NCBI GenBank assembly: GCA_024508855.1
Contig: JANINJ010000078.1
Coordinates: 1-64,000 of the forward strand
Direction of reading: 5' to 3'
DNA: 64,000 nucleotides
Source: Xanthobacteraceae bacterium
GTDB lineage: Bacteria > Pseudomonadota > Alphaproteobacteria > Rhizobiales > Xanthobacteraceae
How positions within the stretch are numbered: position 1 is the first letter of the stretch; the number at the start of each line of letters is the position of its first letter. Below the pieces are notes generated by a model that saw only the letters and a program-made list of their open reading frames with translations, ran no database searches and was not told the origin of the DNA. A program made the translations under genes and the position numbers. Of this stretch, positions 27,912-37,528 are shown piece after piece.

Positions 27912-29711
27912 TTGTCGAGCAAGATTGAAGATTACGGCCTCATTGGGGATTGCGAAACAGCCGCGCTGGTGGGACGGGACGGGTCGATTGACTGGATGTG
28001 CTGGCCGGCGTTCGATTCCGAAGCCTGCTTTGCCGCACTGCTCGGCGACGAGAAACATGGCCGTTGGAAAATCGCCCCGTCGTCCGAGGCAAAGATAACG
28101 CGACGATACCGCGGCGATACGTTGATTCTGGAAACGCAATTCGAGACGGCGGACGGAACCGTTACCGTCATCGACTTCATGCCGCCTCGCGGCAATGCAT
28201 CCGATATCGTGAGGCTTGTGCGTGGCGATCGTGGGCGTGTCGCCATGCGGATGGAGTTGATCCTCCGCTTCGGATTCGGTGCCGATATCCCGTGGGTCAA
28301 GCGCGCACCTAACGGCGATTTGCTCGCGATCGCCGGGCCGGACATGACGGTGCTGCGTACGCCGGTCAAGCTTCGCGGCGAAGACATGACGACGGTCGCG
28401 GATTTCGATGTAAGCGCCGGTGAAACGATCCCATTCGTATTGACCTACGGCCGGTCCCATTTGGAAATTCCTGCTCCCATCGATCCGGAGCGAGCGTTGT
28501 TGGATACCGAAACGTTCTGGGGCGAATGGGTCAGCCGCTGTACGTATGACGGCGTTCATCGCGATATCGTGATACGGTCGCTGGTCACATTGAAGGCGCT
28601 AACCTATGCCCCGACCGGCGGCATCGTCGCTGCTCCCACCACATCGCTTCCGGAAAAGCTCGGAGGCAGCCGCAACTGGGACTACCGCTTCTGTTGGCTG
28701 CGGGATGCGACCTTTACGCTGCTCGCACTGATGAACAGCGGTTATCACGAAGAAGCATTGGCGTGGCACAACTGGCTGCTGCGCTCCGTGGCTGGCGCGC
28801 CGGCCAACATGCAGATCATGTACGGAATTCTCGGCCAGCGGCGGCTGATCGAATGGGAGGCGGACTGGCTGCCGGGTTACGAAGGCGCGCAACCGGTCCG
28901 AATTGGCAACGCCGCGCACGCGCAACTCCAGCTCGACGTTTACGGCGAACTGCTGGACGTCTTTCATCAATCGAGGGTGGCCAAACTCAAGCTGGATGAC
29001 GGAAGCTGGGCAATGGAATGCCAGTTTCTGAAACATCTCGCCAAGATCTGGAATAAGCCGGACAGCGGCATCTGGGAGGTCCGCGGCCCAGGCAAGCACT
29101 ACGTCTCATCGAAGGTCATGACGTGGGTTGCGTTCGATCGAGCCATCAAGAGCGCCGAGAAATTTAAACTGAAGGCGCCGCTCGATCATTGGAAGGCGCT
29201 GCGCGAGACCATACATCGCGACATTTGCGAAAAAGGCTTCGACAAGAAACAAAATGCATTTGTGGAGTCGTACGGTGCCGATGTGCTGGACGCCAGTATT
29301 CTTCTGCTGCCGTCTGTCGGGTTCCTGCCGCCATCCGACCCGCGCGTTGAAGGCACTATCGCGGCCGTCGAAAAATATCTGATGCGCGATGGTTTCGTCC
29401 TGCGGCATGACCCTCGCCGGATCACCGAAGAGAAGGAGCCGATTGAGGGGGCGTTTCTGGCATGCACATTGTGGCTTGCGGATGCTCATGTGCTGGCCGG
29501 CAAGATTGAAAAGGCCGAGCGGCTGTTCGATCGAGTGGCTGCCGTGGCCAACGATCTCGGTTTGCTGGCGGAAGAATACGACTCCGGTGCGCGACGCCAG
29601 ACCGGTAACTTTCCGCAGGCGCTCACCCATATCGCGTTGATCAACACCGCCCATAACCTGAGCAGCGCCAAGGCACCTGCCGAAAAGCCCGCGGTTCAGC
29701 GAGCGAAATGA
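27912..29711 (+). CDS. Glycoside hydrolase family 15 protein (glucoamylase/trehalase-like)
   Basis: 599 residues from a TTG start that follows AAGAGAGAA and gives the family N-terminus SSKIEDYGLIGDCETAALV. An N-terminal beta-sandwich (to about residue 230) precedes the (alpha/alpha)6 barrel: GGSRNWDYRFCWLRDATFTL, then the C-terminal general-base region LLAEEYDSGARRQTGNFPQA. Bacterial GH15 members include glucan 1,4-alpha-glucosidases and, in actinobacteria, trehalases. With treS beside it, either substrate is plausible and the sequence alone does not decide. It lacks a signal peptide, so it acts in the cytoplasm on intracellular sugar. Confidence 0.88.
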   Translation: MSSKIEDYGLIGDCETAALVGRDGSIDWMCWPAFDSEACFAALLGDEKHGRWKIAPSSEAKITRRYRGDTLILETQFETADGTVTVIDFMPPRGNASDIVRLVRGDRGRVAMRMELILRFGFGADIPWVKRAPNGDLLAIAGPDMTVLRTPVKLRGEDMTTVADFDVSAGETIPFVLTYGRSHLEIPAPIDPERALLDTETFWGEWVSRCTYDGVHRDIVIRSLVTLKALTYAPTGGIVAAPTTSLPEKLGGSRNWDYRFCWLRDATFTLLALMNSGYHEEALAWHNWLLRSVAGAPANMQIMYGILGQRRLIEWEADWLPGYEGAQPVRIGNAAHAQLQLDVYGELLDVFHQSRVAKLKLDDGSWAMECQFLKHLAKIWNKPDSGIWEVRGPGKHYVSSKVMTWVAFDRAIKSAEKFKLKAPLDHWKALRETIHRDICEKGFDKKQNAFVESYGADVLDASILLLPSVGFLPPSDPRVEGTIAAVEKYLMRDGFVLRHDPRRITEEKEPIEGAFLACTLWLADAHVLAGKIEKAERLFDRVAAVANDLGLLAEEYDSGARRQTGNFPQALTHIALINTAHNLSSAKAPAEKPAVQRAK

Positions 29712-29736
29712 TTTTGGAGTTGGCGCGGTAACTGGC

Positions 29737-30549
29737 CTAGCTGCCGCCATTCATATCGAGAATCATTTCCACCGCTTTGGCGAATCCGTCCTGCTCGTTT
29801 GAGGCAGTGACGTGCGTGGCCTGAGCCTTGACCTCCGGCGTCGCATTGCCCATGGCGATGGATAGGCCGCTTGTCTTGAACATCGGAACATCGTTGGTCA
29901 TGTCGCCGATGGTTGCGATGGCGGACTGTGGTACTCCGCATCGCTTCGCCATCAGGTCGACAAAGACGCCCTTGTTCTGACCGGGCGGCGTGATGTCGAG
30001 ATAATAACCTTGGGATCGTGCGACCGAGGCCTGCTGGCCGAGCTTAGCCTGCATCGCCGTTTCGCATTGCTTCAGCCGGTCGAAATCGGCGCTGGCACCG
30101 ACAATCTTGCACCCGCTTGAAAGATACTCTTCAAAATCTGAAACGACGGTCGGGCTGAACCTGATGGTGGATTGCTCGTGCGGGACGTACTTTCCATCGT
30201 CCCTCGTGATCAGCCATTGCTCGTTTGTGAAGAACCATATGTCGACGCCGAATTCCGAAAGCAGTGCAATTGCCTGCCTGGCTGCTTCGGCTGGAATGGT
30301 ATGCTGCGTGATGACGTGAAGGTGAGGATCCACGACCGAACTGCCGTTGAAGGGGCCGATCGGCAGGGCAATTGCGAGCGGCTCCAACAGCATGGCCATG
30401 CCGAATGGCGGCCGGCTGCTGGTGATTGTGAAGCCGATGCCCGCGGTATGAAGCCGGGCAACCGCGCACCGGGCGGCATCCGTCAGTTGCTTGTCGGGCG
30501 TGACAAGCGTGCCATCGACATCCGAGACCACCATCGCGATACGGCTCAT
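29737..30549 (-). CDS. HAD-IIB (Cof-type) phosphatase
   Basis: 270 residues. Motif I is VSDVDGTLVTP with the two catalytic aspartates. Motif II is in TITSSRPPFGM and motif IV is ATIGDMTNDVPMFKTSG. A large type-IIB cap lies between motifs II and III. Such enzymes dephosphorylate sugar phosphates or related metabolites. The start ATG overlaps the gntK stop in an ATGA, making it the last gene of the pentose-phosphate operon. A sugar-phosphate substrate (for example a 6-phosphogluconate-type or damaged sugar phosphate) is an inference from that position only. Confidence 0.88.
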   Translation of the reverse strand: MSRIAMVVSDVDGTLVTPDKQLTDAARCAVARLHTAGIGFTITSSRPPFGMAMLLEPLAIALPIGPFNGSSVVDPHLHVITQHTIPAEAARQAIALLSEFGVDIWFFTNEQWLITRDDGKYVPHEQSTIRFSPTVVSDFEEYLSSGCKIVGASADFDRLKQCETAMQAKLGQQASVARSQGYYLDITPPGQNKGVFVDLMAKRCGVPQSAIATIGDMTNDVPMFKTSGLSIAMGNATPEVKAQATHVTASNEQDGFAKAVEMILDMNGGS

Positions 30550-31097
30550 GATCCGGTGTTCCCCAGTTTGCGACGGACATCGAGTTTGGTGACGATATCG
30601 TCGACGATTGCGGCGACCGGTGCGTCGATGGAGACTACGATGGCATTCTCCTCCGTGGTTGGGATTTCCAGGGTCTTGAACTGACTGTCCAGCAATCCGG
30701 GCGGCATGAAGTGCCCTTTTCGCTGCCCCAGACGTTCGGCGATCAGTTCGTGTGTGCCGTCAAGATAGATGAATGCCACGTCGTTACGGCCGTGGATCAG
30801 GATGTTCCGATAGGAGCGTTTGAGTGCGGAGCAGGCGACGACGATGTGGCCGCTGGCGCGCGCAACCCGATCGATCTCGTCGGCGATCGCCTGAAGCCAG
30901 GGGCGGCGATCGTCGTCGGTGAGAGGCTGGCCGGCGCTCATCTTCTCGACGTTGCTGCGGGGATGGAACATGTCGCCGTCCTTGTATTGCCAATCCAGCC
31001 GCTCGGCGAGCGATGCAGCGATCGTGCTTTTACCTGAGCCGGATACGCCCATCACGACCAGGGCTGAGAGCATGCGGTCGAATCGATTGTCAGGCAT
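30546..31097 (-). CDS. gntK: Gluconokinase
   Basis: 183 residues, the usual length of GntK/IdnK enzymes. The P-loop VMGVSGSGKSTIAASLAERL is followed by the family motif YKDGDMFHPRSNVEKMSAGQPLTD (read in two parts) and the ACSALKRSYRNILI region. The phosphorylated product of gluconate is 6-phosphogluconate, which enters directly at Gnd. The ATG at 31097 overlaps the last eight nucleotides of pgl; longer frames upstream do not fit the family. It allows gluconate, for example formed by a PQQ-linked glucose dehydrogenase, to enter the same pathway as Zwf and Pgl. Confidence 0.94.
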   Translation of the reverse strand: MPDNRFDRMLSALVVMGVSGSGKSTIAASLAERLDWQYKDGDMFHPRSNVEKMSAGQPLTDDDRRPWLQAIADEIDRVARASGHIVVACSALKRSYRNILIHGRNDVAFIYLDGTHELIAERLGQRKGHFMPPGLLDSQFKTLEIPTTEENAIVVSIDAPVAAIVDDIVTKLDVRRKLGNTGS

Positions 31098-31830
31098 GCT
31101 TTCGCTCTGGCATGGCGGCGGCGTCGACCAGGAACGTGGTTTTGTTCCGCGAACGTGCCCGGGCCGCCGGCAGCGTCGGATCTTCCAGTACCCGCGTGAG
31201 GATCGCACGCTTGTCGTGGCCGCTGACGAGGAACAGCATTTCGTCGCAAGCCGCGAGGGTGGGCAATGTCAGCGTGATGCGTGGCACAAACGGAGCGACG
31301 TGAGCCTGTTCGACGCCGACGACCCAGCGGCTGGTTTCCTCGATCGCCGGATAGCCGGGAAATAGCGACGCCGTATGGCCGTCAGGACCGATGCCCATCA
31401 ACACGAGATCGAATAGCGGTTTCGCGGGATTAAGATGGTCCGCGCCATAGAACGTCTTGAGCGCCGCCGCATAACGCTCTGCGCCGGCCTCCGGCGTGGC
31501 AGCGTCGACAGGCATGGGATGGACGCGGTCGGGCGGCGCGCAGCGGTCGAGAAAGGCGCGCTTCGCCATCCCCATGTTGCTGAGTGGATCGTCCAGCGAA
31601 ACGAATCGGTCGTCGCCGATGAACCAATGCACCCGCGGCCAGGGAATCCGGCCACGGTAAGGTTCCTCGGCAAGCAGCTGGTATAGCCGCTTCGGACTCG
31701 ATCCGCCGGTCAGGCAAATCGCCGTGCGGTCTGGTTGTGCCTCGATGCAGGCAAGCAGACGTTGCGCGGCGGCGTCCGCGAGGGCTTCGGCATCGGAGAC
31801 TTCAACGATGTCGCGCTTGTCGCCCATCAT
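31090..31830 (-). CDS. pgl: 6-phosphogluconolactonase
   Basis: 246 residues of the NagB/DevB-type Pgl family. The phosphate-binding AICLTGGSSPKRLYQLL near residue 35, HWFIGDDRFVSLDDPLSN in the middle and DLVLMGIGPDGHTASLFPG near residue 135 are diagnostic; the last contains the proposed catalytic His. It hydrolyses 6-phosphogluconolactone produced by Zwf. It lies 3 nt after zwf and overlaps gntK, so the three are closely coupled. Two adjacent ATG codons begin the gene and either may be used. Confidence 0.95.
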   Translation of the reverse strand: MMGDKRDIVEVSDAEALADAAAQRLLACIEAQPDRTAICLTGGSSPKRLYQLLAEEPYRGRIPWPRVHWFIGDDRFVSLDDPLSNMGMAKRAFLDRCAPPDRVHPMPVDAATPEAGAERYAAALKTFYGADHLNPAKPLFDLVLMGIGPDGHTASLFPGYPAIEETSRWVVGVEQAHVAPFVPRITLTLPTLAACDEMLFLVSGHDKRAILTRVLEDPTLPAARARSRNKTTFLVDAAAMPERKHA

Positions 31831-31833
31831 CGA

Positions 31834-33351
31834 TCAACTCGGCTTGCGCCAGTTGCGGCCGTCCCGAATCAGCAGTGCAGCGCTGCCTTCGGGCCCGTCG
31901 CTGCCGGCTTGATAATATTCCAGGCCTTCGGCGCCGAGATTTTTCCAGACGTCGAGGAACGGCTGCACGGCTTGCCAGCCGGCTTCCACACTGTCGGCAC
32001 GCTGAAACAGAATATTGTCGCCGATCATGCAGTCGTAAATCAGCGTCTCGTAGCCGGTGCTGGGCTCGACCTTGAAGTAATCCTTGTAAAGGAATTTCAT
32101 CTCGACGCCGTCGATGGCAATGGCGGGGCCGGGGACCTTGGTGTTGAATTGCAGCGTAATGCCCTCGGCGGGCTCGATGCCGATGACGAAATAATTCTGC
32201 GACAATCGGTCGACCGGCGTGTCGCGGAACATCGCGAACGGCGCCTGCTTGAACTTGATCGCCACCTCTGTCCGCTTGGCGGCGAGGGCCTTGCCGGTGC
32301 GAAGATAAAACGGCACGCCGGCCCAGCGCCAGTTGTCGATCGTCAGCTTCAGGGCGGCATAGGTCTCGATCGGGCTTTCCGGCCTGACATCCTTGGTCTT
32401 GCGATAGTCCTCGATGTCGGTATCGCCGATGCGCCCGGCGAGATACTGGCCGCGCACGGAATTGCGCAAGGCCTCTTCCTCGCTCTGGGTTTGTATCGCC
32501 GCGAGGACTTCGGCTTTTTCGGAGCGCACGGCATGCGCATCGAAACGGGCAGGCGGCTCCATCGCCACCAGCGACAAGAGCTGGAATAGGTGGTTGGGCA
32601 CCATGTCGCGCAACGCGCCGGTCGCGTCGTAAAAGCTGCCGCGATGGCCGACGCCGAGCTTTTCATCCACGGTGATCTGCACGTGGTCGATATGGTTGCG
32701 ATTCCAGATCGGCTCGAACATGCCGTTGGCAAATCGCAGCACCAGAATGTTCTGCACCGTTTCTTTGCCGAGGTAATGATCGATGCGATAAAGCTGATGC
32801 TCGTCGGCGACCTTGAGCAGTTCGTGATTGAGGGCCCTTGCGGAGGCGAGATCGGTCCCGAACGGTTTCTCGATCACCAGCCGGCGCCAATACCCATTGT
32901 CTTCGCGCAACAAGCCGACGCGGCCCAGTTGCTGGCTGATCGGCGCAAATGCCGACGGCGGCGTTGCCATGTAGAAGAGACGATTGCCCGCGGTTTTCCT
33001 GCTCTTTTCCAGGGCTTCGAGCTGTGTCGCCATGCGATCGAACGAGCCGGGATCGGATGGATCGGCATCGATGCAACTCAGACAGCCGAGCAGGCGATTG
33101 GCGATCGCCTCGTCGACCGGACGGGTCGCGAACTTTCGCAAGCCCTTCATCAGGCTTTCGCGCAACTCGGTGTCGGCCATCTTGTGCCGGGTAATGCCGA
33201 CGATGCAGAATTCATCCGGCAACAATTTCGACTGCGCGAGGTTGTAAAGCGCCGGAATCACCAGGCGATGGGCCAGATCGCCGGTTACGCCGAAGATGAT
33301 GAAGCTGCAGGGATCCGGTTTGATCTGCCGCGAGGCACCGTTGGACGTCAT
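31834..33351 (-). CDS. zwf: Glucose-6-phosphate 1-dehydrogenase
   Basis: 505 residues. The N-terminal cofactor-binding motif FIIFGVTGDLAHRLVIPALY and the active-site motif RIDHYLGKETVQNILVLRFAN (catalytic His-Lys region, at about residues 180-200) identify G6PDH. It oxidises glucose-6-phosphate with NADP (or NAD) and supplies NADPH. The ATG at 33351 follows AAGGAAAAC; this nine-base sequence occurs twice in tandem in the 11-nt gap after gnd, so the ribosome-binding site is duplicated. Middle gene of the tal-pgi/gnd/zwf/pgl/gntK operon. Confidence 0.96.
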   Translation of the reverse strand: MTSNGASRQIKPDPCSFIIFGVTGDLAHRLVIPALYNLAQSKLLPDEFCIVGITRHKMADTELRESLMKGLRKFATRPVDEAIANRLLGCLSCIDADPSDPGSFDRMATQLEALEKSRKTAGNRLFYMATPPSAFAPISQQLGRVGLLREDNGYWRRLVIEKPFGTDLASARALNHELLKVADEHQLYRIDHYLGKETVQNILVLRFANGMFEPIWNRNHIDHVQITVDEKLGVGHRGSFYDATGALRDMVPNHLFQLLSLVAMEPPARFDAHAVRSEKAEVLAAIQTQSEEEALRNSVRGQYLAGRIGDTDIEDYRKTKDVRPESPIETYAALKLTIDNWRWAGVPFYLRTGKALAAKRTEVAIKFKQAPFAMFRDTPVDRLSQNYFVIGIEPAEGITLQFNTKVPGPAIAIDGVEMKFLYKDYFKVEPSTGYETLIYDCMIGDNILFQRADSVEAGWQAVQPFLDVWKNLGAEGLEYYQAGSDGPEGSAALLIRDGRNWRKPS

Positions 33352-33362
33352 CAATGTTTTCC

Positions 33363-34349
33363 TTAACGTTTTCCTTGCGGCTCTTTGTGCCCTCCAAAGC
33401 CGGCGCGCATGGCTGACAGGATCTTCTCCGCGAAAGTATGATCCTTGCGGGATCGAAACCGCGCGAACAGTGCCGCGGTGAGGACCTCCGCCGGCACCGC
33501 TTCGTTGATCGCGGCGTTGATCGTCCAGCGGCCTTCGCCGGAATCCTCGACAAAACCCGAATATTGATCGAGCGTGTGATTACCGGCCAGCGCCGATGCC
33601 GTGAGATCGAGCAGCCAGGATGGAATGACGCTGCCGCGCCGCCAGACTTCGGCGATGTCGGCAATGTCGAGATCGAAGCGATGATCCGCCGGCAACGCGT
33701 CGGTATTGGCATTTTTCAGGATGTCGAAACCTTCGGCATAGGCCTGCATCAGTCCGTATTCGATGCCGTTGTGGACCATCTTGACGAAATGACCGGAGCC
33801 GATGGGGCCGGTGTGAATGTAGCCCTGCTCGACGCGCGGGTTGCGGCCCTCGCGTCCCGGCGTGCGCGGAATGTCGCCCAACCCCGGCGCCATGGTCGCG
33901 AAGATGGGATCGAGCCGTTCGACCACGGCGTTGTCGCCGCCGATCATCATGCAGTAGCCGCGCTCGAGTCCCCACACGCCGCCGCTGGTGCCGACATCGA
34001 CATAGTCGATTTTCCTGGCCGCGAGGGTTTTGCCGCGGCGTACGTCGTCCTGCCAGAAGGTGTTGCCGCCATCGATGATGACATCGCCGGGGGCGAGCAG
34101 CGTCGCCAGCGTTTCGATGGTGGATTCGGTGATTGCGCCGGCCGGCAACATTATCCAGACCGCACGCGGCGCTTTGAGTTTCTTGACGAGGTCCTCGAGT
34201 GAGGTTGCTCCTGTTGCACCTTCGCCGGCCAACTCGGCGACGGCCTTGTGATTTTTGTCGTAGACGACGGCCTGATGGCCACCATCCTTCATCAACCGGC
34301 GGACGATATTTGCGCCCATGCGGCCAAGGCCGACCATCCCAATCTGCAT
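33363..34349 (-). CDS. gnd: 6-phosphogluconate dehydrogenase, decarboxylating (short type)
   Basis: 328 residues, the short GndA/YqeC-like form rather than the 470-residue classical type. The Rossmann motif is [19 protein letters not shown]. The substrate signature [17 protein letters not shown] and catalytic [21 protein letters not shown] follow. It converts 6-phosphogluconate to ribulose-5-phosphate and CO2; short forms often prefer NAD. The ATG at 34349 was chosen because it begins the Rossmann fold, and the longer frame upstream belongs to another reading phase of tal-pgi. It starts 11 nt after tal-pgi. Confidence 0.94.
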   Translation of the reverse strand: MQIGMVGLGRMGANIVRRLMKDGGHQAVVYDKNHKAVAELAGEGATGATSLEDLVKKLKAPRAVWIMLPAGAITESTIETLATLLAPGDVIIDGGNTFWQDDVRRGKTLAARKIDYVDVGTSGGVWGLERGYCMMIGGDNAVVERLDPIFATMAPGLGDIPRTPGREGRNPRVEQGYIHTGPIGSGHFVKMVHNGIEYGLMQAYAEGFDILKNANTDALPADHRFDLDIADIAEVWRRGSVIPSWLLDLTASALAGNHTLDQYSGFVEDSGEGRWTINAAINEAVPAEVLTAALFARFRSRKDHTFAEKILSAMRAGFGGHKEPQGKR

Positions 34350-34360
34350 TGACAGTTCCT

Positions 34361-37213
34361 TCAGTTCAGGGCGGCAACGATGGCGGCGTCCAGCTTGGCC
34401 AATCCAGCCTTGATATCCCCCTTGAGATGAATGCGCAGCGCCCGGCGGCCTCGTTCGGTCAACACGTCGAAATCGCCACGGGCCTGTGCAGCCTTGATGA
34501 TGCCAAAGCTTGCGGTTTGCCCGGGAATCGGCAGGTCCTTGGCGTCGTCGGCGGTGATCTGCAGAAACACCCCGCTGTCCGGGCCGCCTTTGTAGGCTTG
34601 CCCGGTGGAGTGCAGGAATCTCGGCCCAAACTCGGCACAGGTGGCAACGCGTCGTCGGTCGCGAATGGCAAGTCGCGCATGCTGAAGCGTATCGATATGC
34701 GCTTCGTTGTGGTCGATGTAGGCCAGCAGTGCGACATAGTCGTGCGGCTTGATGCGGGAGAAGTGCGCCTTCAGCCACGATCCCAGATCGCCGTTGGCGC
34801 CGGCCTTGCGCAGCGCCTCGCTGTTGTGGCTATCGGTGTAGATCGCGACGTCGCCGGTGGATACGACCGGCTTCTCGTCGGGCAACTTGCCCGACTTCTC
34901 GAACGCGCCGGTCAGTTCTCGCGTCTTGATCTTGGCAGCCTCGACGTCGGGCTGATCGAACGGATTGATCCCAAGGATCGCGCCCGCAACGGCGGTCGCC
35001 ATTTCGAACCGGAAGAATTCCTGCCCGATGTGATCGGCAGCCTTCAATACGATACGCGCGACCGGATGCCCGGCTTTTTCGAGCGCCGCCAGCTTGTCAT
35101 CGTGCGCCTTGTCGGTCTCGGCCTCGGTTCGCAGCTCGATAAACACGCGATCGTTGCCGTATACGGCGGGCACGCTGAGCGGTTCGCCGTCGATGGGGAT
35201 CAGGCCTTTGCCGTCCTTGCCGGTGGACTCTGCAATCAATTGCTCCGCCCACGCGCCGAAGTCAGCGACCGCTTTCGATGACAGGATCGTCACCTTGTCC
35301 CGTCCTTCGCGACCTGCGAAGCCGAGCATCAGGCCGAGTTGCACGCCCGGATTTTCCTGCGGCGGGACATCGGGCCCGCACGAGCGGACCATTGCCAGCG
35401 TCAGATCAAGCAGGTGGGCAATGTTGAGGCCTGCCGCGGCGGCCGGTACCAGACCGAACGGCGACAGTACCGAATAGCGGCCGCCGATCGATGGATCGCC
35501 GTAGAAGATACGCGCAAAGTTCTGGGCTTTCGCCACCTTCTCCAGCGACGATCCCGGATCGGTGACTGCAACGAAGTGGTTGCCGGCCTTGTCCTGCCCG
35601 ATCTTGTCCTGCACACGGCCGAAGAAATAATCCTTCAAGGCGTTCGGTTCGGTCGTGCCTCCGGATTTGCTGGAGACGATGAAAAGCGTTTTCGCAATAT
35701 CGACGGTATGTTCCATCCCGGCGACCTGCGCAGGGTCCGTGGAATCCAGCACATGCAGTTTCGGAAATCCGGGGCGCTTGCGGAAGGTCTTCGCCAGCAC
35801 CTCGGGACCGAGGCTGGAGCCGCCCATGCCGAGCACGACGGCGTCCGTGAAGCCCTGGCCTTTCACCCACGACGAGAAGTCGGTGTAGTCGGCGAGCTTC
35901 TTTCGTTCGGCCTCGGCGCTATGGAGCCAGCCGAGCCATTTGTCTTCGTCGCTGTTGGTCCACACCGACTTGTCGTGCTGCCAGAGCCGGCGAATGGTGC
36001 CGGCGGATCGCCACTCTTCGGTGGCGTCCTTCACCGCCTTGGCGAGCTTGTCGCCGGGAATCAATTTCTGCTGATCGATCTCAGCGCCCAGGATCGCGGC
36101 GCGCTTATGCGCCACGGCGCCAAGCAGCTTGTCGAAGGCATCGGCGAACAACTGCACGCCTTCTTTGACGAGTTGGGTGGTGATCTTGTCGAGCGAGATT
36201 CCGGCCTTGCCGAGATCGGCAAGCACGTGCTGTGCGCCTGAAACATCCTCCTCCAGACTGTCACGCAGCTTGCCGTGATCGCGGAAGGCATCGAGCGTCG
36301 CGGGCGGCACGGTGTTGACCGTATCCGGTCCGATCAACTCCTCGACATACAGCACGTCGCTGTAGTCCTTGTTTTTCGTTCCGGTCGAGGCCCACAACAA
36401 CCGCTGCGGCCGTGCACCCTTGGCGGCGAGCTTCTTCCAGCGTTCATCCGCGAAGGCTTTCCTGTAGTGCTGATAGGCCATCTTGGCATTGGCGATCGCG
36501 ATCTTGCCTTTCAGCCCTTGCAACCGGGCCTTCTCGGCCGGATCGTTAGCCTTCGCGATCCTGTCGTCGAGCTCCTTGTCGACGGCACTGTCGATGCGGC
36601 TGACGAAAAAGCTGGCGACGCTGGCGACATGCGAAGGATCGCCGCCCTTGCCGACGTATTCCTCCAGGCCCGCGATGTAGGCCTCGGCGACTTCCTCGTA
36701 GACCTTTTGCGAAAAGAGCAACGTGATGTTGACGCTGATCCCCTGCGCAGTCAGATGCCGGATCGCGGGCAGGCCTTCCGGCGTCGCGGGCACCTTGATC
36801 ATCAAATTCTTGCGGTCGACTTCATGCCACAGCCGTTCGGCCTCGGCGATCGTGCCTTTGGTATCCGTCGCCAGATAGGGCGAGACTTCGAGGCTGACGA
36901 AGCCGTCGGCGCCCTTCAGTTCGTTATAGACCGGACGCAGCACGTCGGCGGCGTGCTGGATGTCCTCCACCGCGAGCGATTCAAACAGGGCCGTGACCGG
37001 CCGATCTGCCTGCTTCAGCGCCTTGGCGATGGCGCCGTCATATTCGTCGGAACTGCCGATGGCCTTTTCGAAGATCGCGGGGTTCGACGTGACGCCGCGC
37101 ACCCCATCCTCATCGATCAGTTTTTTCAGATCGCCCTTTGCAACGAAACCGCGGGCGAGAAAGTCGAGCCAGACGGCCTGACCGTGCTTTTGCAATGCTT
37201 TGACGGGGTTCAT
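34361..37213 (-). CDS. tal-pgi: Bifunctional transaldolase / glucose-6-phosphate isomerase fusion
   Basis: 950 residues. The N-terminal part (about 1-370) is transaldolase: [20 protein letters not shown], and the Schiff-base lysine in [15 protein letters not shown]. The C-terminal part (about 400-950) is phosphoglucose isomerase: [36 protein letters not shown] and [11 protein letters not shown]-like sequence near the end. It joins the non-oxidative pentose-phosphate step to the fructose-6-phosphate/glucose-6-phosphate interconversion, so both products can be fed back into Zwf. This fusion is known in some alphaproteobacteria and other lineages. First gene of the operon that continues into gnd and zwf. 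Confidence 0.95.
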   Translation of the reverse strand: MNPVKALQKHGQAVWLDFLARGFVAKGDLKKLIDEDGVRGVTSNPAIFEKAIGSSDEYDGAIAKALKQADRPVTALFESLAVEDIQHAADVLRPVYNELKGADGFVSLEVSPYLATDTKGTIAEAERLWHEVDRKNLMIKVPATPEGLPAIRHLTAQGISVNITLLFSQKVYEEVAEAYIAGLEEYVGKGGDPSHVASVASFFVSRIDSAVDKELDDRIAKANDPAEKARLQGLKGKIAIANAKMAYQHYRKAFADERWKKLAAKGARPQRLLWASTGTKNKDYSDVLYVEELIGPDTVNTVPPATLDAFRDHGKLRDSLEEDVSGAQHVLADLGKAGISLDKITTQLVKEGVQLFADAFDKLLGAVAHKRAAILGAEIDQQKLIPGDKLAKAVKDATEEWRSAGTIRRLWQHDKSVWTNSDEDKWLGWLHSAEAERKKLADYTDFSSWVKGQGFTDAVVLGMGGSSLGPEVLAKTFRKRPGFPKLHVLDSTDPAQVAGMEHTVDIAKTLFIVSSKSGGTTEPNALKDYFFGRVQDKIGQDKAGNHFVAVTDPGSSLEKVAKAQNFARIFYGDPSIGGRYSVLSPFGLVPAAAAGLNIAHLLDLTLAMVRSCGPDVPPQENPGVQLGLMLGFAGREGRDKVTILSSKAVADFGAWAEQLIAESTGKDGKGLIPIDGEPLSVPAVYGNDRVFIELRTEAETDKAHDDKLAALEKAGHPVARIVLKAADHIGQEFFRFEMATAVAGAILGINPFDQPDVEAAKIKTRELTGAFEKSGKLPDEKPVVSTGDVAIYTDSHNSEALRKAGANGDLGSWLKAHFSRIKPHDYVALLAYIDHNEAHIDTLQHARLAIRDRRRVATCAEFGPRFLHSTGQAYKGGPDSGVFLQITADDAKDLPIPGQTASFGIIKAAQARGDFDVLTERGRRALRIHLKGDIKAGLAKLDAAIVAALN

Positions 37214-37517
37214 GATGCCTTGTTCGGTTCAGAGGAGGAGGGCGGGTTCCATCATTGGTTCCGCGTAAGGCCGAAGTTTGTCAACCGTCCTGTGTCGGTC
37301 CGGCGAGGCCCGGGCAGGCAAACTCGCGGGGACATCGTCCCGGACAGGTCAACATGATGACTTGTGAGGTGTTTACGTGCGGGAAGCTAAAGGGTTCCCG
37401 CTACGATGAGCGACTTTGCATCGCAAAATCGTGTAGTCGCCATTGCGCTCGGCAATTGACAATAGATGACTGCCGCGTTCGGGGAACGCAGTTGAGCTTC
37501 AAACCCGCGGCCTGCGG
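37214..37517. other. 304-nt intergenic region upstream of the pentose-phosphate operon
   Basis: No gene seen. On the minus strand it holds the leader of tal-pgi (ribosome-binding site within CTCCTCCTC complement, just before the start) and a TTGACA (complement of about 37278-37283) without a convincing -10. A hairpin at the korB stop codon marks its other end. Regulation cannot be read further. Confidence 0.5.
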
Positions 37518-37528
37518 TTACCGCAGGC
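37510..37528 (-). terminator. Hairpin across the korB stop codon
   Basis: Perfect 8-bp stem GCCTGCGG (37510-37517) and CCGCAGGC (37521-37528), with the TAA stop of korB as the loop. It could end the korA-korB transcript, but there is no real T-run after it. Confidence 0.4.
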
